DNA of 64,000 nucleotides from Pseudomonas sp. dw_358 (GTDB lineage: Bacteria; Pseudomonadota; Gammaproteobacteria; Pseudomonadales; Pseudomonadaceae): positions 283,270 to 347,269 of the forward strand of contig NZ_JAAVUX010000005.1 in NCBI RefSeq assembly GCF_018449655.1, in the 5' to 3' direction. Both the position numbers and the translations under genes were made by a program. Numbering within the stretch: position 1 is the first letter of the stretch; every line of letters starts with the position of its first letter. The notes under the pieces were generated by a model. That model was not told the origin of the DNA. It ran no database searches and worked only from the letters and a program-made list of their open reading frames with translations. Shown here in pieces: positions 38,355 to 47,872 of the stretch.

Positions 38355-40162
38355 GCGGAGGGATCCTCTGGCGGTTGCAGGTTGACGCCCGGGGTGCCGG
38401 CACGCAGGCGCATGGTCACTAGCGCGCCGCCTCGGGCATGGTTGGCCAGCAGCAGCTCTCCCCCCAGCGCGCGCATCAAGGTATCGCAGATCGCCAGCCC
38501 GAGGCCAAGGCCCTGGGTGCGGGTCTTGGTGGTGAAGAACGGCTCGCGGGCGCGCAGCAGGGCTTGAGTGGTGAAGCCCGGGCCGTTGTCGCGAATGCTC
38601 AATTCGACGCCATCGGCCGTCTGCTTGGCACTTATCCACAGGCAGCGCGGGTTGGCTTTTTCGGTCAAGGCGTCAAGGGCATTGGCCAGCAGGTTGCTCA
38701 GCACTTGGCGCAGGCGAGTTTCGCCGGCTTGCACCCACAGTGGCGCATCCGGCAGGTCGCGAATGAGCTCCACGGCCATGGCCCGGCGCCGCTTGGTCAA
38801 CAGTGCGAGGGCGTCGTCCAGGGCCGGTTGCAGGGCCACGCTCTCCAGCGCGTGACGGTCACGGCGAGCAAACGCGCGCAGGTGCGCGATGATCGAGGCC
38901 ATCCGTTCGGTCAATTCGCTGATCAACTTGAGGTTGCCACGGGCGTCATCGGTGCGTTGATGGTCCAGCAGCACCCCGGCGTTCTCGGCGTAACTGCGGA
39001 TTGCCGCCAAGGGCTGATTGAGTTCGTGGCTGATGCTGGCCGACATGGTACCGAGTGCCGACAGCTTGCCCGCCTGGACCAGTTCATCCTGGGCCTGGAC
39101 GAGCTCCTGTTGTGCCTGTTCGCGCTCCAGGACCTCCTGCCTGAGTCGACGGTTGAGGCCCTCCAGGTCGCTGGTTCGCTCGATCACGCGATTTTCCAGG
39201 TCATGCCGGGCGCGGGCTTCGAACGCGATGCGGTCCAGATAATTGCGCCGGCTCTGCATCGTCAGTCCCAACAGCAGCATCAGTACCAACAGGGTCGCGC
39301 CGCCCACGGCCACCACCGTGCGCACCGGCCGGTCGATCAGCGAGCGTGGCGCGAGGATGCTCACCTGCCAGCCGGTCTCCTTGATCTCGCGGGTCTGTGT
39401 CAGCCAGGCGTTAGGTGCCAGATTCAGCGGCTGCGGGTCCTGCGTGGGGTAGGGCTGCACGGCGCTGATGGCCTGGTGGTCTGCCTCGGTCAAAGGCCGG
39501 GTGGCGCGGAATCGCCATTCGGGGCGCGAGGTCAAGATCACCACGCCGTTGTGGTCGGTCAGCAGCAGTTGCTCGGGCGTCTTGCCCCACAGGGTCTCGG
39601 TGTGGTCCAGGTCGATCTTGATCACCAGCACACCCTTGACGGCTGCACCTTCGCGCACACCGGCAGCAAAGAAGTAGCCCCGCTTGCCCGAAGTAGTGCC
39701 GAGCCCGAAGAAGCGTCCCAGTCCACCGGCGATGGCGTCGCTGTAATAAGGCCGAAAAGCAAAGTTGCGGCCGACGAAGCTGTCCTTGTTTTCCCAGTTG
39801 GACGCGGCCAGGGTGTTGCCGTGGTCATCCATCAGGTACATCACCTCGGCGCCAGTCTGATGGGCTATCTCGTTGAGCAGGTGATTGGCGTAGGTTTGAG
39901 CGGCAGGGTCGTCCGGGGCCGCGAGGGCGGCGCGCAGTGCTGGCAGGTCGGCGAGGATCTGCGGCAAGGTTTCGAAGCGGTGCAGGGTGCCGAGCAGGTT
40001 GGCGACGTAGAGGTCCAGGGTCTGGCGATTCTGGCTGATCAGTTCGCTGCGGTAGTAGCGCTCGGCCAGGCGTTGCAGGGGCCACAGCAAAGGCGCCAGG
40101 CACAGGGCCAGCAAGGCAAGATTGCGCCAGCGAGGGCGGCGAGTCAGGGTCGAGGTGAGCAT
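38351..40162 (-). CDS. dctB: C4-dicarboxylate sensor histidine kinase DctB
   Basis: 603 residues: N-terminal membrane helix (about 14-30), a periplasmic double-PDC/PAS-like sensor (about 35-275, with NFAFRPYYSDAIAGGLGRFF and GTTSGKRGYFFAAGV, the dicarboxylate-binding region of the family), a second helix (about 283-305), a coiled-coil and the kinase core. H-box SASISHELNQPLAAIRSYAE, N box LSNLLANALDALTE and GLGLAICDTLMRALGG are intact. It acts with DctD (ATGA overlap). An inverted repeat just upstream separates it from rmlD. Confidence 0.92.
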   Translation of the reverse strand: MLTSTLTRRPRWRNLALLALCLAPLLWPLQRLAERYYRSELISQNRQTLDLYVANLLGTLHRFETLPQILADLPALRAALAAPDDPAAQTYANHLLNEIAHQTGAEVMYLMDDHGNTLAASNWENKDSFVGRNFAFRPYYSDAIAGGLGRFFGLGTTSGKRGYFFAAGVREGAAVKGVLVIKIDLDHTETLWGKTPEQLLLTDHNGVVILTSRPEWRFRATRPLTEADHQAISAVQPYPTQDPQPLNLAPNAWLTQTREIKETGWQVSILAPRSLIDRPVRTVVAVGGATLLVLMLLLGLTMQSRRNYLDRIAFEARARHDLENRVIERTSDLEGLNRRLRQEVLEREQAQQELVQAQDELVQAGKLSALGTMSASISHELNQPLAAIRSYAENAGVLLDHQRTDDARGNLKLISELTERMASIIAHLRAFARRDRHALESVALQPALDDALALLTKRRRAMAVELIRDLPDAPLWVQAGETRLRQVLSNLLANALDALTEKANPRCLWISAKQTADGVELSIRDNGPGFTTQALLRAREPFFTTKTRTQGLGLGLAICDTLMRALGGELLLANHARGGALVTMRLRAGTPGVNLQPPEDPSA

Positions 40163-40168
40163 GGATGC

Positions 40169-40194
40169 AATGCGCCGGAGAAGTCCGGCGCATT
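40169..40194. terminator. inverted repeat between rmlD and dctB
   Basis: A perfect 11-bp stem (40169-40179 with 40184-40194) and four-base loop lies between the rmlD stop (40200) and dctB start (40162). No T run follows, so it may attenuate rather than end rml transcription, and it covers the dctB ribosome-site region. Confidence 0.55.
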
Positions 40195-40199
40195 ATCAC

Positions 40200-41084
40200 C
40201 TATCGCTGGGTGGCCAGGCACTGCGTCAATGCCGCCTGCCAGTGGGGCAGCTGAATATCCCAGCGGGCTTGCAGGCGACTGCAGTCCAGGCGGGAGTTCA
40301 GCGGGCGCTCGGCCGGGGTCGGGTATTCAGCCGAGGCGATCGGCGTGAGCGTGGCGCACGCCTTGCCTTCGAGTTGCAGGTGGCGGCCGATCTCCTCGGC
40401 AAAACCGAACCAGGAGGTTTCGCCCAGGCCGCTGAGGTGGTAGGTACCCCACGGGCCGGGTTGGCCATCGCGCCAGTGTTGCATCAGCGTCGCCGTGGCC
40501 TGGGCAATAGTGCCCGCCCAGGTCGGTGCGCCGATCTGGTCGGCAACGATGCGCAGCTCCGACTTTTCCTGCAGCAGGCGCTGCATGGTCAGCAGGAAGT
40601 TGCGCCCGTGCAGCGAATAGACCCAGCTGGTGCGCAGAATAAGATGCTGGCCACCGAGGGCGCGGATGGCCAGTTCGCCCGCCAGTTTGGTACGCCCATA
40701 GACGCTCAATGGGTTGGCGACATCCTTTTCGATGTAGGGGCTGTTCTTGCTGCCGTCAAACACATAGTCGGTCGAGTAATGCACGAAGGGCACGCCCAGG
40801 CGCACGGCTTCCTCTGCCATCACCGCAGGGGCGGTCGCATTGAGGGCCAAGGACAACGCCTCTTCGTTTTCTGCCAGGTCCACGCCCGTATGAGCCGCTG
40901 CGTTGATGATCAGATCCGGGCGCAGCGCCTGGATGTACTCACGCATCTGCTCTGGCCGTGCGAGATCAAATTGATCCCGGCCCGGCAAGTGCAGGTTGCC
41001 CATGCTGGCGAAGCTGGTTTGAAGCTCGCGGCCGACCTGTCCATTGCGACCAATGATAAGGATTTCGAGCAAGGGTGCAGTCAT
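40200..41084 (-). CDS. rmlD: dTDP-4-dehydrorhamnose reductase
   Basis: 294 residues of the RmlD short-chain reductase family, last step to dTDP-L-rhamnose. Nucleotide-binding GRNGQVGREL at the N-terminus, INAAAHTGVDLAENEEALS, the catalytic YGRTKLAGE (Y-x3-K) and RTSWVYSLHGRNFLL are present. It is the last gene of rmlBACD and overlaps rmlC by ATGA. Rhamnose is used in LPS core/O-antigen, rhamnolipids or exopolysaccharide; the large polysaccharide locus starting about 4 kb upstream may share it. Confidence 0.95.
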   Translation of the reverse strand: MTAPLLEILIIGRNGQVGRELQTSFASMGNLHLPGRDQFDLARPEQMREYIQALRPDLIINAAAHTGVDLAENEEALSLALNATAPAVMAEEAVRLGVPFVHYSTDYVFDGSKNSPYIEKDVANPLSVYGRTKLAGELAIRALGGQHLILRTSWVYSLHGRNFLLTMQRLLQEKSELRIVADQIGAPTWAGTIAQATATLMQHWRDGQPGPWGTYHLSGLGETSWFGFAEEIGRHLQLEGKACATLTPIASAEYPTPAERPLNSRLDCSRLQARWDIQLPHWQAALTQCLATQR

Positions 41085-41626
41085 GGGAACAGATCGGCCT
41101 CTGCCAGCGTTTTACCCGATGCATCCTTGCTCGATAACTTCGGTTCACCCTTGAACTGCCAGTCGATCCCCAACGCCGGATCGTCCCAGCGAATGGAGCG
41201 CTCGGCCGACGGGTTGTAGTAATCAGTCGTCTTGTACAGAAACTCGGCGTTCTCGCTCAGCACGATGAAGCCGTGGGCGAAGCCGGGTGGAATCCACAGT
41301 TGCCGGCTGTTCTCGGCCGACAGGCGCACCGCCACGTGCTGGCCGAAAGTCGGCGAACGGCGGCGGATGTCGACGGCCACGTCGAGCACTTCACCGGCGA
41401 TGACCCGCACCAGTTTGCCCTGAGGGTTTTCGATCTGGTAGTGCAGACCACGCAGCACGCCCTGCTGGGAGCGCGAGTGGTTGTCCTGCACGAACGACAG
41501 CGTCACGCCGGTGCCTTCAGCGAAGGCCTTGGCATTGAAGCTCTCGTAGAAGAAGCCGCGCTCGTCGCCGAAAACTCGCGGCTCGATAATGAGCACATCG
41601 GGCACTTCAGTGGCGATCACTTTCAT
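41081..41626 (-). CDS. rmlC: dTDP-4-dehydrorhamnose 3,5-epimerase
   Basis: 181 residues of the cupin RmlC family. Key segments are [31 protein letters not shown] (catalytic His in RGLHYQ), [15 protein letters not shown] and the catalytic Tyr/Asp region [11 protein letters not shown]. It converts dTDP-4-keto-6-deoxyglucose to the L-lyxo epimer. It overlaps rmlA and rmlD by four bases each. Confidence 0.96.
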   Translation of the reverse strand: MKVIATEVPDVLIIEPRVFGDERGFFYESFNAKAFAEGTGVTLSFVQDNHSRSQQGVLRGLHYQIENPQGKLVRVIAGEVLDVAVDIRRRSPTFGQHVAVRLSAENSRQLWIPPGFAHGFIVLSENAEFLYKTTDYYNPSAERSIRWDDPALGIDWQFKGEPKLSSKDASGKTLAEADLFP

Positions 41627-42498
41627 TTTGCTTCCCCGGCCAAGGTGTAGAGGTACTGACCGTAACCGGTTTTGCCGAAGTACTTGGCGCGCACCAGCAG
41701 CTCGTCATGGCTGATCCAGCCATGCTGGTAGGCAATCTCTTCCAGGCAAGCGACCTTCAGGCCCTGACGGTGCTCGATGGTCTGCACGTATTGCGAGGCC
41801 TCCAGCAAGCTGTCGTGGGTACCGGTGTCCAGCCAGGCAAAGCCACGGCCGAAGCGTTCGACATGCAGGTCGCCACGTTTGAGGTAAGCGTTGTTGACGT
41901 CGGTGATCTCAAGCTCGCCACGGGGCGACGGCTTGATTTCCTTGGCGATGCGGACCACTTCGTTATCGTAGAAATACAGGCCGGTCACGGCATAGCTCGA
42001 GCGCGGCTTGGTCGGTTTCTCTTCGATGGACAGGGCGCGGCCCTCGGCATCGAAGTCGATCACGCCGAAACGCTCCGGGTCCTTGACCCAGTAACCGAAT
42101 ACGGTGGCGCCAGTCGGGCGGTTGGCAGCACGGATCAACTGCTCGCTGAAATGCTGGCCGTGGAAGATGTTGTCGCCGAGTACCAGGCACACGGCGTCAT
42201 CGCCGATGAACTCCTCGCCGATCAGGAAGGCCTGGGCCAGGCCGTCCGGAGACGGCTGTTCGGCATAACTGATGTTGACGCCGAACTGGCTGCCATCGCC
42301 CATCAACTGGCGATATTGCGGCAGATCGTGTGGCGTGGAGATCAGCAGGATGTCGCGGATGCCGGCCAGCATCAGTACCGAGATCGGGTAGTAGATCATC
42401 GGTTTGTCATAGATAGGCAACAGCTGCTTGGATACACCCAGCGTGATGGGGTGCAGGCGCGTGCCCGAACCACCGGCCAGTACAATGCCCTTTGTCAT
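41623..42498 (-). CDS. rmlA: glucose-1-phosphate thymidylyltransferase
   Basis: 291 residues, the standard length of RmlA, which makes dTDP-glucose from dTTP and glucose-1-phosphate. The N-terminal [11 protein letters not shown] signature, [29 protein letters not shown] and [13 protein letters not shown] are present, as is the [17 protein letters not shown] segment. Four-base overlaps with rmlB (upstream) and rmlC (downstream) indicate one coupled operon. Confidence 0.97.
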   Translation of the reverse strand: MTKGIVLAGGSGTRLHPITLGVSKQLLPIYDKPMIYYPISVLMLAGIRDILLISTPHDLPQYRQLMGDGSQFGVNISYAEQPSPDGLAQAFLIGEEFIGDDAVCLVLGDNIFHGQHFSEQLIRAANRPTGATVFGYWVKDPERFGVIDFDAEGRALSIEEKPTKPRSSYAVTGLYFYDNEVVRIAKEIKPSPRGELEITDVNNAYLKRGDLHVERFGRGFAWLDTGTHDSLLEASQYVQTIEHRQGLKVACLEEIAYQHGWISHDELLVRAKYFGKTGYGQYLYTLAGEAK

Positions 42499-43577
42499 GC
42501 GATCAGATCCTTAGGTTGAGTAAAGCCCAGACGCTCGCCCTGGTAGCTGCCATCTTGCACGCGGCGGCACCACTCGAGGTTGTCGAGGTACCACTGCACG
42601 GTCTTGCGCAGGCCGGTCTGGAAAGTTTCTTCTGGTACCCAGCCCAGTTCCCGCTCGATCTTGCTGGCATCGATTGCGTAGCGCTGGTCATGGCCAGGAC
42701 GATCGCTGACGAACGTGATCAGGTCGGCATAATTGGCCACCCCGGCCGGACGTTGAGGGGCCAGTTCTTCCAGCAATGCGCAGATGCCGCGCACCACATC
42801 GATGTTTTTCTGTTCGTTGTGGCCGCCGATGTTGTAGGTCTCGCCGACCACGCCTTCGGTCACCACCTTGAACAGGGCGCGGGCGTGATCTTCGACGAAG
42901 AGCCAGTCACGCACTTGCAGGCCGTTGCCATACACCGGCAGGGGCTTGCCCGCGAGGGCATTGAGGATCACCAGCGGAATCAGCTTCTCGGGAAAGTGGA
43001 ACGGCCCATAGTTGTTCGAGCAGTTGGTGATCAGCACCGGCAGCCCGTAGGTGCGCTGCCAGGCGCGGACCAGGTGATCCGAGGCGGCCTTGCTGGCCGA
43101 GTAGGGCGAGCTGGGCGCGTAGGGCGTGGTTTCGGTGAACAGGTCGTCGATACCGTGCAGGTCGCCATACACCTCATCTGTCGAGATGTGGTGGAACCGG
43201 AACGCGGCGCGCTCGTCGGCGGGCAGGGTCAGCCAGTAGGCGCGTGTGGCCTCCAGCAGGCTATAGGTGCCGACGATGTTGGTCTGGATGAAATCCGACG
43301 GGCCATCGATGGAGCGGTCCACGTGGGACTCGGCTGCCAGGTGCATGATGGCGTGTGGCTTGAAGCGCGTCAGCACGGCGCTGACGGCGGCCTGATCGAC
43401 GATGTCGGCCTGGACGAATTCATAGCGGGTATTGGTTGCCACGCTGGCCAATGATTCGAGGTTGCCGGCGTAGGTCAGTTTGTCGAGATTGAGCACATCG
43501 TGCTCGGTGTTCGCGATCAAATGGCGAACCAATGCCGAACCGATGAAACCGGCGCCGCCGGTGATGAGAATTCGCAT
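42495..43577 (-). CDS. rmlB: dTDP-glucose 4,6-dehydratase
   Basis: 360 residues from ATG 43577 ([20 protein letters not shown]), the family start; an upstream frame to 43607 is less likely. Rossmann GGAGFIG at 7-13, catalytic STDEVYGD, Y159-x3-K163 in [12 protein letters not shown], and [15 protein letters not shown]. It makes dTDP-4-keto-6-deoxyglucose and opens the rmlBACD operon. A 400-base AT-richer interval separates it from the divergent aguA, so promoters for both lie there. Confidence 0.97.
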   Translation of the reverse strand: MRILITGGAGFIGSALVRHLIANTEHDVLNLDKLTYAGNLESLASVATNTRYEFVQADIVDQAAVSAVLTRFKPHAIMHLAAESHVDRSIDGPSDFIQTNIVGTYSLLEATRAYWLTLPADERAAFRFHHISTDEVYGDLHGIDDLFTETTPYAPSSPYSASKAASDHLVRAWQRTYGLPVLITNCSNNYGPFHFPEKLIPLVILNALAGKPLPVYGNGLQVRDWLFVEDHARALFKVVTEGVVGETYNIGGHNEQKNIDVVRGICALLEELAPQRPAGVANYADLITFVSDRPGHDQRYAIDASKIERELGWVPEETFQTGLRKTVQWYLDNLEWCRRVQDGSYQGERLGFTQPKDLIA

Positions 43578-43976
43578 ATAAAGGAGACCTTCTTCCATAA
43601 CTGACAAGCTACCGTTCGGCGCATAGCTTGTAAGTTAAAACGGGGGCGCGCAAGCACGATTCGTCATGAAAATACGCTTATTGGCAAAGTAATTCACGGA
43701 CTTCACAAAACCGTTCAACGACCTGCCTGATATCGACGTCGATCCTGAGACAAAGGTGCAACTCCCGGCAGTATGAGAGGTCGATATGACCGTTTTTCAG
43801 CGCGTTGAGCGAATTTTTTCAGCCCGGCGGTCTGTCAATACGAAATATCCGATATTTATCGATAAACAGGGGGTGAGGCCAGCGTTTTTGTTGGTCAATT
43901 TTGCTTCTGAAGCCCTTCCAGTTCCGATATCTATCGGTTATAACCCTGATATTCGATTGAGAACCCGAGGTCTTCG
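43578..43976. promoter_or_regulatory. divergent intergenic region rmlB / aguA
   Basis: About 400 bases without a supported gene, AT-richer than its neighbours. It must hold the rmlB promoter (minus strand) and the aguA promoter (plus strand). Two similar short palindromes near the aguA end are listed separately. A 64-codon frame at 43786-43980 is not supported. Confidence 0.6.
43850..43936 (+). promoter_or_regulatory. paired CGATA-N2-TATCG palindromes upstream of aguA
   Basis: CGATATTTATCG (43850-43861) and CGATATCTATCG (43925-43936, extended by one more pair to CCG/CGG) are two copies of one 12-bp palindrome. Their centres are 75 bases apart, about seven helical turns. The second is centred about 47 bases before the aguA start codon. 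They look like operator half-sites for a dimeric regulator; candidate only. Confidence 0.45.
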
Positions 43977-45083
43977 ATGACAACCCTGAACAGCACCCCC
44001 CGCGCCGATGGCTTTCATATGCCTGCCGAATGGGCCAGACAAAGCCAGGTCTGGATGATCTGGCCCGAGCGGCCGGATAACTGGCGGCTGGGTGGCAAGC
44101 CGGTGCAGGCGGCTCACGTGGTGCTGGCCAAGGCGATCGCCCGTTTCGAACCGGTCACCGTCGGGGTGTCCGCCGGTCAGTACGACAATGCTCGGGCGCG
44201 CCTGGACCTGCCCGACATCCGTGTGGTCGAGCTCAGCAGCGACGACGCCTGGGTGCGTGACACCGGTCCGACCTTTGTGATCAACGACACAGGTGAAGTG
44301 CGCGGGGTCAATTGGGGGTTCAATGCCTGGGGTGGTTTTGACGGCGGCTTGTATTCACCGTGGAACCGTGACGAGCAGGTCGGCGGCAAGATCCTCGAAA
44401 TCGAACACTGTGAGCGCTACGCCCCGGAAGACTTCATTCTGGAAGGCGGTTCCATCCACGTGGACGGTGAGGGCACGCTGATCACCACCGAGGAGTGCCT
44501 GCTCAACCGCAATCGCAACCCGCACCTGTTTCGCAAGGAAATAGAAGAGGTGCTCAGCGAGCAGCTGGCGGTGGACACCATCATCTGGCTGCCCCACGGC
44601 CTGTTCAATGACGAGACCGACGGTCACGTCGACAACTTCTGCTGTTACGTACGCCCCGGCGAAGTGTTACTGGCTTGGACCGATGATCCGCAAGACCCCA
44701 ACTACGCGCGCTGCCATGATGCGCTGAGCGTATTGGAAAACACACAAGATGCCAAAGGTCGCACGCTGACGGTGCACAAAATGCCGATCCCCGGGCCTTT
44801 GTTCGCCACCCAGGAAGAATGCGATGGGGTCGACCCAGTCGCGGGAACCCAGGAACGCCACCCTTCCGTACGCCTGGCCGGGTCCTATGTGAACTTCCTG
44901 ATCGTCAACGGCGGGATCATTGCACCGAGCTTCGACGACCCCAAGGATGCCGAGGCAAAGGCCATTCTGGAGCGTATTTTCCCGGAACATGAAGTGGTTA
45001 TGGTGCCTGGACGCGAGCTTTTGCTGGGCGGCGGAAATATCCACTGCCTGACGCAGCAACAGCCGGCGGGTGTGCGCCGCTGA
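43977..45083 (+). CDS. aguA: agmatine deiminase
   Basis: 368 residues of the peptidyl-arginine-deiminase-like AguA family, which hydrolyses agmatine to N-carbamoylputrescine and ammonia, a route from arginine to putrescine. [33 protein letters not shown] (substrate Asp), [20 protein letters not shown] (catalytic His/Asp) and [13 protein letters not shown] with the nucleophile C357 are all seen. It is monocistronic and ends in a clear terminator. The partner aguB is not in the window. Confidence 0.96.
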   Translation: MTTLNSTPRADGFHMPAEWARQSQVWMIWPERPDNWRLGGKPVQAAHVVLAKAIARFEPVTVGVSAGQYDNARARLDLPDIRVVELSSDDAWVRDTGPTFVINDTGEVRGVNWGFNAWGGFDGGLYSPWNRDEQVGGKILEIEHCERYAPEDFILEGGSIHVDGEGTLITTEECLLNRNRNPHLFRKEIEEVLSEQLAVDTIIWLPHGLFNDETDGHVDNFCCYVRPGEVLLAWTDDPQDPNYARCHDALSVLENTQDAKGRTLTVHKMPIPGPLFATQEECDGVDPVAGTQERHPSVRLAGSYVNFLIVNGGIIAPSFDDPKDAEAKAILERIFPEHEVVMVPGRELLLGGGNIHCLTQQQPAGVRR

Positions 45084-45105
45084 GCTGGCTTTCGCATTCA
45101 GTGAG

Positions 45106-45135
45106 AAAAAAGCCCGTTCATGTAACGGGCTTTTT
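45106..45135 (+). terminator. intrinsic terminator of aguA
   Basis: GCCCGTT (45112-45118) pairs with AACGGGC (45124-45130), flanked by A6 and followed by T5, 22 bases after the aguA stop. Confidence 0.93.
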
Positions 45136-45162
45136 GTATCGGCGCAGAAATCTCCAAGTGAG

Positions 45163-45178
45163 TGGCACAGGATTTGTA
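45163..45178 (+). promoter_or_regulatory. candidate sigma54 promoter before the 64-aa protein
   Basis: TGGCAC-N5-TTGTA matches the sigma54 consensus TGGCAC-N5-TTGCA with a single change; GG and GT are exactly 12 bases apart as in -24/-12 elements. It lies about 90 bases before the ATG of the small protein at 45267. Confidence 0.4.
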
Positions 45179-45266
45179 TCGTTTGTCGAACGGTGGCTTA
45201 CAAAGCAGCGATTTTGTAACGCGCATACCGTAGATTTTGCCGCTCATGAGTTCGGGGAGAATCCAA

Positions 45267-45461
45267 ATGAGAGCAGTCACCGAGTCGGGATCACACATCC
45301 TCAATGGCGAGAAGCTGCAGGCCTTGGCGGTCTGGTGGAAAAACAACGGTGCTATCCGTTATCGCCAGGAAGATGCCCGTGTGGCCATGGTCCAGCGTTA
45401 TCCAGCCGGATTGCTCAGCGACGATGAGCTGGAAGCCTTGACCGGTTTTTTCATCCGCTGA
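45267..45461 (+). CDS. small conserved-looking hypothetical protein, 64 aa
   Basis: 64 residues from ATG 45267 behind GGGGAGA. No signal peptide or membrane segment. The sequence has a compact alpha-helical look (ILNGEKLQALAVWWKNNGAI, VAMVQRYPAGLLSDDELEAL) and ends in GFFIR. I do not recognise a family. It stands alone between the aguA terminator and an acetyltransferase gene, with a candidate sigma54 promoter upstream and a GGGCA-TGA-TGCCC hairpin (45489-45501) after its stop. Confidence 0.6.
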   Translation: MRAVTESGSHILNGEKLQALAVWWKNNGAIRYRQEDARVAMVQRYPAGLLSDDELEALTGFFIR

Positions 45462-45509
45462 ACCCACCCTCAGGATCAGGGTTGTCAGGGGCATGATGCC
45501 CTCCCTCCA

Positions 45510-46283
45510 ATGCGCTTGAATCCCTCCTTGCCCCCCCTCGAAAGTAAGTTATTTCAGAATATTCCGAAATGTCACATCATGTACCATCGATGCCGGGACG
45601 GATCGTTTTGGTATCCGACGGATGACTACACTGGAATCGGTTTTGTGAAGTTCTGGGACAAAATTCGCGAAAGAAAGCTGCGCAAGCATTTGCGTCAATT
45701 CGACAAGCTGGAACGTGGCACAGAGAAAATCCGCCTGCGCTACCCGCACTTTACGGTGGGCGTGGGTACGTATGGCATCCCGCAGGTCACCCAGTTCGGT
45801 GATGACGCCACCACTCTGAGAATCGGCTCGTACACCTCCATTGCTTCGGATGTGCGAATCCTGCTGGGCGGCGGTCATCGTATGGACTGGGTCAGCTGCT
45901 ATCCCTTTCCAGAGATGTTTGACGAGCTCGCTGATATCGAAGGCATGCGCCCGACCAAGGGCGATGTGGTGATCGGCAGTGACTGCTGGATCTGCACCGG
46001 CGTGACCATCCTGTCCGGTGTGACGATTGGCCATGGCGCCGTGGTGGCTGCCGGTGCCATGGTCACCCGGGATGTCCCGCCCTATGCGGTGGTGGGCGGC
46101 AACCCATGCAAATTCATTCGCTGGCGCTTTGACGAGCCGGTGCGCGAGCGCCTGCTGGCCTGTGCCTGGTGGGATTGGCCGGTGGCGCACGTGAAGGCGG
46201 CGTCGCGGTTGTTGTGCAGTGCTGATATGGAGAGTTTTCTGCATTACGCGGAAAACTGTGACGGCGTTAACAAAACAAGTTGA
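45510..46283 (+). CDS. CatB-related hexapeptide acetyltransferase
   Basis: 257 residues (start uncertain: ATG 45510 or 45579, neither with a ribosome site). A left-handed beta-helix of hexapeptide repeats runs from about residue 105, e.g. [20 protein letters not shown] and [20 protein letters not shown], followed by the [14 protein letters not shown] latch and a C-terminal helix. The active-site His lies in [14 protein letters not shown]. This is the CatB/VatD-type xenobiotic or sugar O-acetyltransferase group. Closeness to the polysaccharide locus suggests a sugar acetylation role, but a chloramphenicol-type activity cannot be excluded. Confidence 0.82.
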   Translation: MRLNPSLPPLESKLFQNIPKCHIMYHRCRDGSFWYPTDDYTGIGFVKFWDKIRERKLRKHLRQFDKLERGTEKIRLRYPHFTVGVGTYGIPQVTQFGDDATTLRIGSYTSIASDVRILLGGGHRMDWVSCYPFPEMFDELADIEGMRPTKGDVVIGSDCWICTGVTILSGVTIGHGAVVAAGAMVTRDVPPYAVVGGNPCKFIRWRFDEPVRERLLACAWWDWPVAHVKAASRLLCSADMESFLHYAENCDGVNKTS

Positions 46284-46812
46284 AATTTATCAGTCTGCCA
46301 GTATTTGTATCTGTTCCCCTACAAATACTGGCAACTTTCAGGCTGTCAACTTGTGCACTTCCCATGGATTGAAACTGCATTGTCATCTTCCATTTCGTAT
46401 CTGACAAACAACGGCACAATTGCACGAAAAATTGGCGCCTGAGCGTTGACGTACGTCAAAAATGGCTCGATTTTGCTCGAAAATCTCAAGAGAACGCACT
46501 TCAGAGAACCGATTCAGCTACCCGCCGAACGGTCGTGAGCCCTTTAGAACAAGGGTTTACGGCACGTTGAGCCACTTGGGTGAAAAACACTTCACCTACC
46601 GGGCACGGTTCCTGCTTTGACCCCGGCAAGGACCTTTCTTCTGTCGCCAGGCAGGCTAGCGAGCACGGTATGAACTGTGTCGCCACTGTGCAGATTGGAA
46701 ATAGCTTTACAGTCACCTGATCAGGAAATGATCTGTTTCGCCCTCAGAAGCAGGACTACCGTTATTTAACGCTTTGGTGGAAGTACGCCGCAGCATATCT
46801 GGAGAATGAAAG
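46284..46812. other. intergenic region upstream of the GH5 gene
   Basis: 529 bases without a supported gene. It contains a perfect 13-bp inverted repeat (46297-46332), a GATTTT/AAAATC hairpin, and a 10-bp palindrome CCTGATCAGG (46716-46725) about 90 bases before the GH5 gene. GGAG lies eight bases before the GH5 start. No clear sigma70 promoter was identified. Confidence 0.55.
46297..46332. terminator. 13-bp inverted repeat after the acetyltransferase gene
   Basis: GCCAGTATTTGTA (46297-46309) and TACAAATACTGGC (46320-46332) form a perfect 13-bp stem with a ten-base loop, 13 bases after the stop. The stem is AT-rich at the loop end and no T run follows; it may stabilise the 3' end rather than terminate. 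Confidence 0.5.
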
Positions 46813-47847
46813 ATGAAACGTTTCATCTGGGCAGTTACTTTGGCGTTTGCTTGGCTCTCTGCGCCCTCAGCGAATGCGCTTCAACCCCTGACCGATGGCG
46901 GCGGTGCTCCGCTGGTTCACCTTAACGTGGCCGCGGCCGGTTGGGGTGGTTCCGTGGTGCCTGGCACCGAAGGCACCAACTATGTATTCCCGACCGCTTC
47001 GTATTTGAACAAGTGGCAGAAAGGCGGCATCCGCGTCATTCGTTTCTCGATCCTGTGGGAGCGACTGCAGCCGGTCATGAATGGTCCGTTTGCGTCGGTT
47101 TATGCCAAGCGCATCGACACCTTCCTGGCGCAAGCGGCTGAACGCAACATGGGCGTCATCATCGACATCCACAACTATGGTCGGTATTACAACCAGATCA
47201 TCGGCACCAGCGCTGTACCCACTGCGGCCTACAAAAACCTGATGAAGCGTGTTGCGCTGCGTTGGGGTGCCAACCCGGGTACTCACGGCTATGACTTGAT
47301 GAACGAGCCCTACGGCGACGCCGATACCTACTGGAAAACCAACGCCCAGGCCGGTATCGAGGGTGTGCGTATGTATGACAAGGTCCACCCGATCTATGTC
47401 GATGGTCGTTCGTGGTCGAACACCACCATGTACCCGGATTTGAACGGCGACCTGTTGTTGCTCAAGGACCCGAACAACAACCTGGTCTACTCGGCCCACC
47501 TGTATCTGGATGACGGCAGCAGCGGTGCATACGCCAACCCTATCACCGGTACATTTGATCCAATGATCGGTGTCAACCGAGCCAAGCCTTTCGTGGAATG
47601 GCTCAAGCGCAACAAGCTGCGCGGCCAACTGGGTGAGTTCGGCGTACCGGATAACGATGCCCGCTGGCTGACCGCGATGGACAACCTGCTGTCGTACCTG
47701 CACGACAACTGCGTGCCGCTGGCCTACTGGGCTGCCGGTCCATGGTGGGGCAATGACCCGCTGGCCATCGAACCCATCAACGGCGTAACCCGTCCGCAAT
47801 GGCCGACGCTGGCCAAGTGGATCGCCAAATCCAACACCTGCCCTTGA
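46813..47847 (+). CDS. secreted glycoside hydrolase family 5 protein
   Basis: 344 residues with a Sec signal peptide (MKRFIWAVTLAFAWLSAPSA, cleavage near residue 22) and a GH5-type TIM barrel. The acid/base is E165 in YDLMNEPYGD, the conserved His is H229 in YSAHLYLDD, and the nucleophile is E275 in GQLGEFGVPD; RFSILWERLQP near residue 77 holds the conserved Arg. These enzymes cut beta-1,4-glucan or related polymers. It converges with a shared hairpin on the polysaccharide operon, so a role in trimming that polymer is plausible, as with hydrolases encoded in other exopolysaccharide loci. Confidence 0.9.
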   Translation: MKRFIWAVTLAFAWLSAPSANALQPLTDGGGAPLVHLNVAAAGWGGSVVPGTEGTNYVFPTASYLNKWQKGGIRVIRFSILWERLQPVMNGPFASVYAKRIDTFLAQAAERNMGVIIDIHNYGRYYNQIIGTSAVPTAAYKNLMKRVALRWGANPGTHGYDLMNEPYGDADTYWKTNAQAGIEGVRMYDKVHPIYVDGRSWSNTTMYPDLNGDLLLLKDPNNNLVYSAHLYLDDGSSGAYANPITGTFDPMIGVNRAKPFVEWLKRNKLRGQLGEFGVPDNDARWLTAMDNLLSYLHDNCVPLAYWAAGPWWGNDPLAIEPINGVTRPQWPTLAKWIAKSNTCP

Positions 47848-47872
47848 TCCACCTGGGCTGAGCGACACTTCG

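Noticed and set aside
38438..40348. 636-codon plus-strand open frame
   Set aside because: Antisense to dctB, which has a complete kinase core.
43786..43980. 64-codon frame overlapping the aguA start by ATGA
   Set aside because: The coupling is suggestive, but the ribosome site is poor, the protein is unrecognisable and the frame covers the palindromes and promoter DNA.
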